The position numbers and the translations under genes are program-made. Shown in pieces: positions 19,101-26,735 of a stretch of 64,000 nt of DNA. The first letter of the stretch is position 1, and every line of letters starts with the position of its first letter. The stretch is taken from NCBI RefSeq assembly GCF_001995095.2, contig NZ_MTSD02000002.1, positions 1 through 64,000 on the forward strand, written 5' to 3'. Below the pieces are notes generated by a model. The model saw nothing but the letters and a program-made list of their open reading frames with translations. It was not told the DNA's origin and did not search any database. The DNA is from Oceanospirillum linum (GTDB taxonomy: Bacteria; Pseudomonadota; Gammaproteobacteria; Pseudomonadales; Halomonadaceae).

Positions 19101-20002
19101 GGTAACTCCTGCTCACCAGCCACTGATTCATCACCGTAATCACGCCTAAAAGAGTGATAAGAACCACTGAGATAGCGGCTGCCAGATTAGGCTCCAGAAA
19201 CAGATCACCGGACACCAGGCTGGCAATGCGCACCGTGACCACATTGAAGTTGCCCGCCGTTAAGGCGTAAACACTGGCATAAGCCCCAATGGCATTGGCA
19301 AACAGAATGATAAAGGTGCCCAGTAAAGCCGGAGATAGAACCGGCAGCCCTACCCGCCACCAGTAAACCCGTTGCGAGGCACCCAGCAGAACAGCCGCTT
19401 CCTGCCACTCCGGTTTTAAGGCATCGAATGCGGGATACAGCAAGAGTGCGGCCAGGGGAATCTGAAAATAGATATAGAGTGCCAACAGGCCATGGCTGCC
19501 ATAGAGGTTAAAATCGTCAATCACCCCCCCACTGTTTTAGCAGCAAGGTAACGGCGCCATTGGTGCCCAGAATAATAATAAAAGCAAAAGCTAAGGGAAC
19601 ACCGGCAAAATTACTGCTCATATTGGTAAAAGCGATAAAAACGTCCCGCAGGCGGCTATTAAGATGACGCAGTGATGCCACCAGTAACGCGGCCACGATC
19701 AAACCCACCAGGCTGGACCAGAAGGCTAACCAAAGGCTGTTACTGAACCCTTGTCGAATAAAGGCAGAGTCCAATAGCTCCGCATAGTGCTCCAGGGACC
19801 ATTCGCCGTCATATTTAAAGCTATTGATGGCCACCCAGATCAGCGGGGTTAGCTGAAACAGATAGAAAAAGATCACAAACGGGATGACCACCGCAATCGC
19901 TTTGACTTTTCCCTGCTTTAACCTGAGTTTGAGACGTTTCAACGTGGACATTCGCTGTACCGGGAGGGCTGCTTTAAGGCGGACAGGCATCTGATAACTC
20001 AT
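19087..20002 (-). pseudogene. ABC transporter permease (first permease), split by a G7 frameshift
   Basis: Two adjacent frames together make one permease. The upstream part (20002 to 19517) carries the first membrane segments and stops just after LLKQWGGD. The downstream part (19524 to 19087) carries the rest, including an EAA-type loop (EWQEAAVLLGASQRVYWWRVGLP). On the minus strand the junction is a run of seven G (19524-19530). With six G the frame reads through as QWGVIDDFN and gives a normal 304-aa permease. The ATG overlaps the stop of the upstream gene (ATGA, 19999-20002). This may be a sequencing error, a phase-variable tract, or a genuine loss; all partner genes are intact, which favours a recent or artefactual event. 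Confidence 0.85.
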
Positions 20003-20805
20003 CGCAGACACTCCATCGGAAAAGGTTTCCCATGGGAAATATTTAGCAGATGGCAGACAAGGCCGCAGATATCGGTCTGCTCAATAGCCACCGGAGCGTG
20101 ACTAAAACGCTCACCAAGAACAAATAAGGGAACCTCTCTCTCTTCAGGAAGTGTTCCACCATGGGAAAGGTCATTGTTCATGCCGTGATCACTGGTGATA
20201 AGAACCTGATACCCTTCATTCAACCAGTCCGGCAGAAACTCTGACAGGATCACATCCGCCCGACGGGCACTGTTGCGGTACTGACGGGAATCCAGGCCAA
20301 ATTTATGCCCGCTATCATCAATATTCATCGGGTGAATCAACAGAAAATCCGGGTTATGGCGTTTAAGCAGATGATCCCCATCCTGAAACAGCGCTTCATC
20401 CGGGTAGTGGTCCCACTGATAAAACACGCCGTATTGAATGTTCAGATCGGTATCAGCAGTGAACCTGTCCCGCCGGGGTTCGTAGGGAGCCCGATTATAG
20501 AGTTCGCTAACCCAGTGATAAGCCGCGGCGGCGGTGCTTAGCCCCGCTTTTCGGGCAAGACTGAAGATAGAATCCTCTTTCGACAACCGGCACACCTGAT
20601 TATGTGTAATACCACTGTTAACAGGCTTAACACCGGTCAGAATGCACTCATAGAGTGGTCGGGACAGGGATGGCAGCTCACTTCGGAGCTTGTAGACTGA
20701 GGCTTTTTGCTCTTCGATCAGGCCGTCAACGTAGCCCATGCAGTCACGGGCTACGCTGTAATTCAGGCCATCGAGAACAACAAGAATCACCTTATTGTTC
20801 ATCAT
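19999..20805 (-). CDS. AlkP-superfamily phosphodiesterase/phosphatase
   Basis: A 268-aa metal-dependent hydrolase of the alkaline phosphatase/nucleotide pyrophosphatase superfamily. The first metal site is in VILVVLDGLNYS (Asp11), the nucleophile Ser/Thr region is LPSLSRPLYECILTG at about residue 45-60, and later ligands are in MNIDDSGHKFG, ITSDHGMN and SHGG. There is no signal peptide, so it should act in the cytoplasm on an imported substrate. It sits second in the operon, between the binding protein (7 bp upstream) and the permeases (4-bp overlap). Its presence points to a phosphodiester, phosphomonoester or phosphonate cargo (inference). Confidence 0.82.
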   Translation of the reverse strand: MMNNKVILVVLDGLNYSVARDCMGYVDGLIEEQKASVYKLRSELPSLSRPLYECILTGVKPVNSGITHNQVCRLSKEDSIFSLARKAGLSTAAAAYHWVSELYNRAPYEPRRDRFTADTDLNIQYGVFYQWDHYPDEALFQDGDHLLKRHNPDFLLIHPMNIDDSGHKFGLDSRQYRNSARRADVILSEFLPDWLNEGYQVLITSDHGMNNDLSHGGTLPEEREVPLFVLGERFSHAPVAIEQTDICGLVCHLLNISHGKPFPMECLR

Positions 20806-20812
20806 AGACCTC

Positions 20813-21874
20813 TTACTGCTGGTGGATCAGTACGTTTTCCTGCCATTGACGCGGCAGTTTACGAGCGGACTTTTCCCAGGCCTTAAAATCTTTGATCGGC
20901 TGAACATTGGTGTATTGGCTGTTGGGTAGCAGCTTAGCCTGAACATCATCCGGCATTGTAATGCTGCTACGGATCGGACGTGCATAACCCTTGGCCAGAT
21001 TGATCTGTCCCTGGTCACTAAAGATATATTCACGGGCTAATTTGGCCGCGTCAGGGTTTTTAGCAAACTTATTGATGATGGTGGTGTAGCCGGAGATCAC
21101 CGAGCCATCCTGAGGGATCGATACCGTAAAGCGATCGCGGTCAATTCTGTCGCGGTAGCTCAGGGCATTAAAGTCCCACAGAATCGCCACCTCTACTTCA
21201 CCTTTTTCCAGGTTGGCAATGCTGGGGTTATTGAAAGACAGGCGGTTCTGTTTCGCCAGCTTGGCATAATACTCAATGGCAGGTTTCAGGTTACCCTCAT
21301 CGCCACCGTTGGCAAAAGCCGCCGCAAGTACGGCGTTATTGGCCTGGGAAGCCACGCCCACATCACCTACGGTCACTTTATAATCCCCTTCCAGCAGATC
21401 AGCCCACGACTTAGGCGCTTTTTTTACCAGGTTGTTGTTGGAGATAAAGGCAATAGAGCCGGTGTAAGCCAGTGCCCAGTGTCCTTTATCGTCCTTAGCC
21501 CAGTCAGGAATCTCATTCCAGGTAGTCGGTTTATACGGCTGGGTAACACCTTTACGAACGGCAACCCGTGCAAAAGCAAAGCCTACGTCGCCGATATCCG
21601 CTGTGGCGTTGTGACCCTCAGCTTCAAACTTAGCGATCTCCTGGGCAGAACTCATATCAGTATCCTGGTGTTCCAGGCCATACAGCTTGTTTAAGTCCCG
21701 CCAGGTATCCTTCCAGTTGGCCCAACTGTCAGGCATCCCCACGCTATAAACCACACCTTCTTTTTTTGCAGCGCTGACAAGTGTATCAATATCGGTATTT
21801 TCTGCAGCAGACGCACTCCACGACAGGGTTACCGCCAGGGCACATGAAGCCACTTTAAGCATAAATTTCATCAT
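20813..21874 (-). CDS. ABC transporter periplasmic substrate-binding protein
   Basis: A 353-aa exported binding protein of the type 2 Fbp/putrescine/phosphonate class. A signal peptide runs to about residue 24 (ending SASA). Family blocks include AAKKEGVVYSVGMPDSW, WALAYTGSIAFISNNN, SWADLLEGDYKV and AREYIFSDQGQINLAKGYARPIR. I chose ATG 21874 because AAAGGA (21882-21887) is correctly spaced for it and too close for ATG 21880. It is the first gene of the six-gene operon, and an operator at 21886-21899 overlaps the leader. Ligand unknown; a phosphorus compound is inferred from the hydrolase genes. Confidence 0.87.
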   Translation of the reverse strand: MMKFMLKVASCALAVTLSWSASAAENTDIDTLVSAAKKEGVVYSVGMPDSWANWKDTWRDLNKLYGLEHQDTDMSSAQEIAKFEAEGHNATADIGDVGFAFARVAVRKGVTQPYKPTTWNEIPDWAKDDKGHWALAYTGSIAFISNNNLVKKAPKSWADLLEGDYKVTVGDVGVASQANNAVLAAAFANGGDEGNLKPAIEYYAKLAKQNRLSFNNPSIANLEKGEVEVAILWDFNALSYRDRIDRDRFTVSIPQDGSVISGYTTIINKFAKNPDAAKLAREYIFSDQGQINLAKGYARPIRSSITMPDDVQAKLLPNSQYTNVQPIKDFKAWEKSARKLPRQWQENVLIHQQ

Positions 21875-21885
21875 CAACATCCTTT

Positions 21886-21899
21886 CTGGACTAGGTCAG
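21886..21899. promoter_or_regulatory. Operator for GntR/UTRA regulator (operon side)
   Basis: CTGGACTAGGTCAG, an imperfect 14-bp dyad that shares its first eight bases with the dyad at 22037-22050. It lies 12 bp before the start codon of the binding-protein gene, overlapping the leader. Size and symmetry fit HutC-type GntR operators. The pairing with the second site supports it. Confidence 0.65.
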
Positions 21900-22036
21900 T
21901 TTTGATGATATGGATGCTAGAGCAGCTTTGTGACAGCCAGATTAAGGCTTTATGACGCTTTTATGCCGTAATTCAGGTAATTTTTTTGGTTGTTTGCAAT
22001 AAAAATATGACCTGATAGGATGCTGCGCATTATTTT

Positions 22037-22050
22037 CTGGACTAATCCAG
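22037..22050. promoter_or_regulatory. Operator for GntR/UTRA regulator (regulator side)
   Basis: CTGGACTAATCCAG, a perfect 5-bp inverted repeat around CTAA, 21 bp before the regulator ATG. It matches the site at 21886-21899 and suggests that one protein represses both divergent transcripts. Confidence 0.68.
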
Positions 22051-22071
22051 CTGAGATGCGACATTAAACCT

Positions 22072-22800
22072 ATGAAAACACAGCTCAGAACGATCAAAGG
22101 TATACTTAAGGAACAGATCGCGGGAGGCATTTACACCAGCCAAAGAAAGCTGCCCTCAGAACGGGAGCTAAGCGAGTTGTTCAAGACCACGCGTATTACA
22201 CTGAAAGAAGCGCTGATCGCCCTTGAGACCGAAGGACTGATCTATCGGGAGGAGCGTCGTGGCTGGTTTGTTTCCCCTCCCCGGCTGCGCTATAACCCAC
22301 TTTCCCGCAGCCACTTCCACCGTATGGTGGAGGAACAGCAACGTCAGGCCAGCACGCAGGTGCTAACGGTTAAAACAGAGCTGGCCAGCAGCGAAATCAG
22401 CAAGGTACTCCAGCTCAAGACTCTGCAGCCCATCCATCGTATTCAGCGTCTGCGCTCCGTGGATAATCGTGTTGTTTTATTTGTTGAGAACTGCCTGATA
22501 AGCGCGCTATTTCCCGATCTTTTACACCATGACCTGTCCCAGTCGTTGACGGCACTCTATAAAAAACACTACGGGTTTGAAACAGCCCGCTCCCGCTTTG
22601 ATGTGATTCCAACCGCAGCACCGGAACAGGTAGCGAAAGCGCTGAATCTAGCGGAAGGGCAGCAGGTGCTTAAGATCTGTCGGGTGAATTACAACCAGCA
22701 AGGCGTGGTAATGGATTGTGAATATGAATACTGGCGACCCGATGCGATGATGATTGAGATCGAAAGTATTTCGCCACACTCCAATGCCTGCGAACCCTAA
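22072..22800 (+). CDS. GntR family transcriptional regulator, HutC/UTRA type
   Basis: A 242-aa regulator. The winged helix domain covers residues 1-75 (KLPSERELSELFKTTRITLKEALIALETEGLIYREERRG core), followed by a UTRA ligand-binding domain to the end (QPIHRIQRLRSVDNRVV, VLKICRVNYNQQGVVMDCEYEYWRPD). It is divergent from the uptake operon, with matching 14-bp dyads before each transcript. Likely role is repression of uptake until the cargo or a derivative binds. Similar UTRA regulators control aminoethylphosphonate and other organophosphorus uptake loci, but the ligand is not identifiable here. Confidence 0.88.
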   Translation: MKTQLRTIKGILKEQIAGGIYTSQRKLPSERELSELFKTTRITLKEALIALETEGLIYREERRGWFVSPPRLRYNPLSRSHFHRMVEEQQRQASTQVLTVKTELASSEISKVLQLKTLQPIHRIQRLRSVDNRVVLFVENCLISALFPDLLHHDLSQSLTALYKKHYGFETARSRFDVIPTAAPEQVAKALNLAEGQQVLKICRVNYNQQGVVMDCEYEYWRPDAMMIEIESISPHSNACEP

Positions 22801-23055
22801 GCTATTTTGCGCCAAACCCGCCACTGGAGTAAAAACCTGCCATAAAACTAACCTCGATCAATAAATGCAGCCAGAAAGTGCGTTTTTGTAAGATTTTAGT
22901 GCCTGCTTTTATATTATGCTCTGGCATATTGAAGTTTGTTAACTTTTGCTTCAAACAGAGACTACAGCCCGCCATACGCAACAAGCTGTAATTTTGTGTA
23001 ATGCGCATAGCATCGTTTGAATGCCACTAGCTTAATATTGATGGGAGTTCAGGTA

Positions 23056-23316
23056 ATGGGCACTTTGATTCGGACTGATGTAAGCATAGAGTTGCTGCAA
23101 GAGTTCAAAACCATATTAGGTATCAACACAGTCTGCGACGCTGATACAGGCACTTATCATCTTGAAATCAAAACCAAGTCAATTGAAATGGTTTTGCTTG
23201 ACTGCATAAGCAACAGCTGGGATTTAGTCGCCATTCTGGATGGCGACAGTAAAAGCATTTTTTTAACCCATACCAACCCTGTTGGCATGGAGAGATCTCA
23301 AGGTCTGTTGGCTTAA
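23056..23316 (+). CDS. Hypothetical protein, 86 aa
   Basis: A small soluble protein with no family I recognise. GGGAG at 23043-23047 is well placed for ATG 23056 (MGTLIRTDVSIELL). The sequence alternates short hydrophobic and charged stretches, with IEMVLLDCISNSWDLVAILDGDSKSIFL in the centre; it is not a membrane protein. A strong hairpin at 23389-23417 lies downstream, between it and the convergent permease gene. Probably real given the ribosome binding site and terminator. Confidence 0.55.
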   Translation: MGTLIRTDVSIELLQEFKTILGINTVCDADTGTYHLEIKTKSIEMVLLDCISNSWDLVAILDGDSKSIFLTHTNPVGMERSQGLLA

Positions 23317-23388
23317 TGGCTACAGGAAAGAGTGCTAATTTTTATTATCTTTTTTGGCATACACCTTAATAACAAAGCGTTAACCATG

Positions 23389-23417
23389 ACGAAGACCGCA
23401 TTTAATGCGGTCTTCGT
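23389..23417. terminator. Bidirectional hairpin between convergent genes
   Basis: A 12-bp perfect stem (ACGAAGACCGCA / TGCGGTCTTCGT) with a 5-nt loop TTTAA, between the small gene ending at 23316 and the permease gene ending at 23435 on the other strand. T tracts are modest on both sides, but the position and stem fit a shared terminator. Confidence 0.75.
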
Positions 23418-23434
23418 TGTTTATGGGTAACTGT

Positions 23435-24733
23435 TTATTCCATGTCCAGCTCTAGTTTCGCGCCCTTTTGGGTTAAAAATACCAGAAGCGCTGCACCAGC
23501 AACCAGCCAACAAAGACCCAGTGTAATCGCATGGCTATCCAGACTAATCAGTAGCTTTGTGATACAGAGTACACCAAGTACAGGCGCTACCAGGTGAGTC
23601 AATGCGTTTGAAATTGTGCGCTGGGCAGGCTCCATTCTAAGGTAAGTAACAACCGCACACAGATTCACAAAGATAAAAGCAAGGAAAGCACCAAAGTTAA
23701 TAAATGAGGTTGATGTAGTGATATCCATTTTCAAGGCTAGCAGGCCTACGATACCCACCAAAATGATGCTGATCCAGGGAGTATGAAACTTACTATGTAG
23801 CGCGCCGAACATTTTGCCTGGCAGAACGCCATCACGTCCCATCGCAAACAGTAACCGTGAGGCACCAGCCTGCGCACTAACACCGGAAGTGAACTGCGCA
23901 ACCACTAACGTCGCCACAAAAACTGATGAGAAGGCGACACCGCCAATTTGGGTAGCCATATCTGCTGCGGCTGAGTCTGAAGCAAACAATGAGATATCAG
24001 GAAAGGCTGCACCAAGAATAAAGGATGCTCCCGCAAAGATGGTACCACCTAGCAGGGTGACCCAGATAATCGCTTTTGGGACGTTCTTTTGAGGTTCTTT
24101 TGTATCCTCTGCCATGGTTGATACAGCGTCAAAACCAAGAAACGAGTAACAAGCTATCGCAGCGCCTATAAACGTCAGATTAAAATCTGGTGCTGCTGGA
24201 GTTACCGCTGGCTGATCACCAATAATGGTGATGGCAAGAGCGCAAAAAGCGATGATCACGGCCAGTTGCAGAATCATCAGTACTAGATTGATCTTTTTTG
24301 CAACACCAAAGCCAATGATATTAAGCCCTGTGGTCAATACGATAAAGGCAACCAACCAAAACCATCCGGGAACGTTTGGCGCATAAGCCTCCAAATATAC
24401 GCCCCCAATTAACCAGATCACCATAGGGAGAAACAGGTAATCCAGCAAGATGATCCAACCAACGAGAAAACCCAGTTTTTCACCAAATACTTTGGAGACA
24501 TAACCATAAGATGAGCCGGATTCAGGAATTTTCTTTGCCATCACAGCATAAGAAACAGCGGTAAATAGCATTGCGATCATCGCAAAGATATAAGAAGTAG
24601 CCACCTGACCACCTGATTCTTCATAAATAACCCCATATGTACCAAATACAATCATGGGCGTCATATAAGCCAAACCAAATAGTATTAAACCACCAAGCCC
24701 TAGTGTTTTCTTTAATTCAATTTTATTTCTCAT
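23435..24733 (-). CDS. APC family permease, PuuP-like (putrescine/amino acid importer)
   Basis: A 432-aa inner membrane transporter with 12 predicted membrane segments. Several blocks resemble the E. coli putrescine importer PuuP: GLAYMTPMIVFGTYGV, LLDYLFLPM, CYSFLGFDAVSTMAEDTKEP and SRLLFAMGRDGVLPGKMFG. It lies 15 bp after the nitrilase-family gene, so the two form an operon. Amino acids or other amines remain possible substrates. The polyamine-binding-like protein encoded divergently supports an amine. Confidence 0.82.
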   Translation of the reverse strand: MRNKIELKKTLGLGGLILFGLAYMTPMIVFGTYGVIYEESGGQVATSYIFAMIAMLFTAVSYAVMAKKIPESGSSYGYVSKVFGEKLGFLVGWIILLDYLFLPMVIWLIGGVYLEAYAPNVPGWFWLVAFIVLTTGLNIIGFGVAKKINLVLMILQLAVIIAFCALAITIIGDQPAVTPAAPDFNLTFIGAAIACYSFLGFDAVSTMAEDTKEPQKNVPKAIIWVTLLGGTIFAGASFILGAAFPDISLFASDSAAADMATQIGGVAFSSVFVATLVVAQFTSGVSAQAGASRLLFAMGRDGVLPGKMFGALHSKFHTPWISIILVGIVGLLALKMDITTSTSFINFGAFLAFIFVNLCAVVTYLRMEPAQRTISNALTHLVAPVLGVLCITKLLISLDSHAITLGLCWLVAGAALLVFLTQKGAKLELDME

Positions 24734-24748
24734 GACAACCTCTTGTTG

Positions 24749-25492
24749 TTATAAATTATTAATATATAAATAGTCGCGACGGGATTTTTGAACCTGCGTT
24801 AAATCAAGCTCTATTGTTTGAACTGTTTCCTGATCGCCCATGCGTAAAAGCACTTCACCAAAAGGTGAAACTACAAGGCTCTCGCCAGCAAAGTGGCCGC
24901 CATGGCCTGAGCCAACCCGATTACAGGTAACGGCAAAGACCTGGTTTTCGATCGCCCTTGCCTGGGTCAGTACGAAATGGATATTGGAATAAGGGTGCAT
25001 GTTGCCATTAGGCATAACGATGAGATCCGCACCCGACTGAGCAAGCTTACGGCTCCCTTCGGGGAATTCGAGATCAAAGCAGATTTGTGCCCCGACCTGA
25101 GAATCGTTATGGGTCACCAACGAAGATTCGTGACCTTTTGTAAACACACCAATATCGTCCAACCAAAGATGGGATTTACGGTGTAAAATCTGCTGCTCGC
25201 CATTACTAAACAAAAATGCACTGTTGTAATAACCGGCATCGTGCTGCTCAATATGGCCCAGAATTATTTTATTAGATAATCCTTCAGAAGCTGAGGCGAT
25301 ACGCTTTAATGCATTTTTTGATTTTAAAAAAGCAGGCTCAACCTGTTCTTTTGTTGGAAAACCCGTAAGAGATAGCTCAGGAAATAAAATAATATCTGAA
25401 TCATTATTTTCTTTAATTATCTTTATTATTTTTTCTGAGTTCTCATCATAGCTATGATCAATTATATCGATCTGAGAAATTGTTATTTTCAT
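24749..25492 (-). CDS. Carbon-nitrogen hydrolase, nitrilase superfamily amidase
   Basis: A 247-aa cytoplasmic amidase with the full catalytic triad: Glu39 in LFPELSLTGF, Lys106 in LHRKSHLW and Cys138 in GAQICFDLEFPEG. The family hydrolyses amides and carbamoyl amines; N-carbamoylputrescine amidases belong to it, but this protein is shorter than usual for them. It is followed after 15 bp by the PuuP-like importer and probably processes the imported compound. The first ~40 codons are AT-rich. Exact substrate unknown. Confidence 0.82.
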   Translation of the reverse strand: MKITISQIDIIDHSYDENSEKIIKIIKENNDSDIILFPELSLTGFPTKEQVEPAFLKSKNALKRIASASEGLSNKIILGHIEQHDAGYYNSAFLFSNGEQQILHRKSHLWLDDIGVFTKGHESSLVTHNDSQVGAQICFDLEFPEGSRKLAQSGADLIVMPNGNMHPYSNIHFVLTQARAIENQVFAVTCNRVGSGHGGHFAGESLVVSPFGEVLLRMGDQETVQTIELDLTQVQKSRRDYLYINNL

Positions 25493-25501
25493 AATCCAAT
25501 C

Positions 25502-25540
25502 GTTAAGTTAGCCATTGGTCTTTTATTGTTGGCTATTAAC
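25502..25540. promoter_or_regulatory. Imperfect inverted repeat in divergent promoter region
   Basis: TAGCCA (25509-25514) and TGGCTA (25530-25535) form an inverted repeat, extended outward by GTTAA and TTAAC. It sits just upstream of the amidase start and within the 148-bp region shared with the binding-protein/kinase operon. It could be a site for the LuxR-type regulator at 28491 (inference). Confidence 0.35.
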
Positions 25541-25640
25541 ACGACATAAATAAATGAGGATTTTCTGCAAACAGAATGAGTAGTTATACCTATTGCATGG
25601 GGTGCACTCTGGGGTCAAACTAGCAGAAAAAGGTCTGCAA

Positions 25641-26735
25641 GTGATATCAAGACGCGAATTTCTGATCTACTTTTCAGGGCTTATGACGACTTCAAATCTG
25701 TCATTTGGCGCCTCCCCTATGGCTGAACTACGCTACTTGTGTTGGGATGGTTATGACCAGCCCAGCTTGCTTAGGCCGTTTGAAAGCCTGCATCCTTGTG
25801 TTATACAGCCTGAAATCATCAGTGATAGCCCGGCGGCATTTGCCAGACTTAACCAGGGAGGGCACCGCCAATATGATATCGTCTCTATTGATAGTCCCTG
25901 GTTAGAACGGCTTGATCAGGATGATGTTCTTGCCAAACTGCCGAAAAGCTCTTTTGCCAACTCCTTCCAGCCCTATTACCCAGAATTATCAGAACTTCTT
26001 TTTGATGAAGGGAATGAAAAAGTAAACTGGCTACCCACTCAATGGGGCTGGATCGGTCCAACAATCAATACCCGGTTTGTCAAAGAAGAAAACTATCGCA
26101 GCTACGCTCCGTGTTTCAGCTCTGAGAATCGCGGTAGAATTGGGATTATGGATTGGGGCGATTGGCCAATGCTGCCCATCGCCTTGTATCTGGGTATAAA
26201 CCCCTATGAACCCCTGGATGACCATGCAATCCGACAACTACAGGATGCATTTCGTGCACTGTTTAAAAACCAGCCGGTATTTATTTCAAACGTTGCATTA
26301 GGGCAGAAAGCGCTACTGGATGGCAGTGTCCATTCATTAATCGGAACAGGCACCTACCTGACCTCAGCCATGCGACGGGCTGGGCTAAAACAGATCAAAA
26401 CTATGATTCCCGACATCAAAAATGGTATGCTTCAGTGTATCGTATGGACTGAGGGTGCCGGAGCGATAAAACACCAGCCCTATGAAGCGCTTAGCCTTCA
26501 ATGGGTAGATTATATTGCATCTGAAAAGGCGGCATTCCATCTTTCATATAACGGGCCTACCTGCAATCTCTCCCCCTACCGAACAGCATCCGAACGCTAT
26601 TCAAAAACACAATGGAACACATTGCAGTTATCCGATCTGCCGGATTTGTGGCAAAACAGCCTTGCACATCGGACGGTTCCCAGCATCGCGAGAATGCTGG
26701 AGGCCTGGCAAAGAGAGCTTATGAAATCACTATGA
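25641..26735 (+). CDS. Polyamine-type periplasmic binding protein (PotD-like), Tat signal
   Basis: A 364-aa exported solute-binding protein similar in layout to spermidine/putrescine binding proteins (LRYLCWDGYDQPSLLRPFE near the start, then YDIVSIDSPWLERL and GTGTYLTSAMRRAG). The N-terminus ISRREFLIYFSG has the twin-arginine export pattern. I chose GTG 25641, with AAAAAGG seven bases upstream. The stop overlaps the start of the histidine kinase gene (ATGA, 26732-26735). No permease or ATPase gene is adjacent, so a sensory role with the kinase is more likely than transport (inference). Ligand class is inferred from similarity only. Confidence 0.75.
   Translation: MISRREFLIYFSGLMTTSNLSFGASPMAELRYLCWDGYDQPSLLRPFESLHPCVIQPEIISDSPAAFARLNQGGHRQYDIVSIDSPWLERLDQDDVLAKLPKSSFANSFQPYYPELSELLFDEGNEKVNWLPTQWGWIGPTINTRFVKEENYRSYAPCFSSENRGRIGIMDWGDWPMLPIALYLGINPYEPLDDHAIRQLQDAFRALFKNQPVFISNVALGQKALLDGSVHSLIGTGTYLTSAMRRAGLKQIKTMIPDIKNGMLQCIVWTEGAGAIKHQPYEALSLQWVDYIASEKAAFHLSYNGPTCNLSPYRTASERYSKTQWNTLQLSDLPDLWQNSLAHRTVPSIARMLEAWQRELMKSL

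Noticed and set aside
22802..23008. 68-codon minus-strand frame between the UTRA regulator and the 86-aa gene
   Set aside because: No ribosome binding site and low-complexity amino acid content; likely chance.
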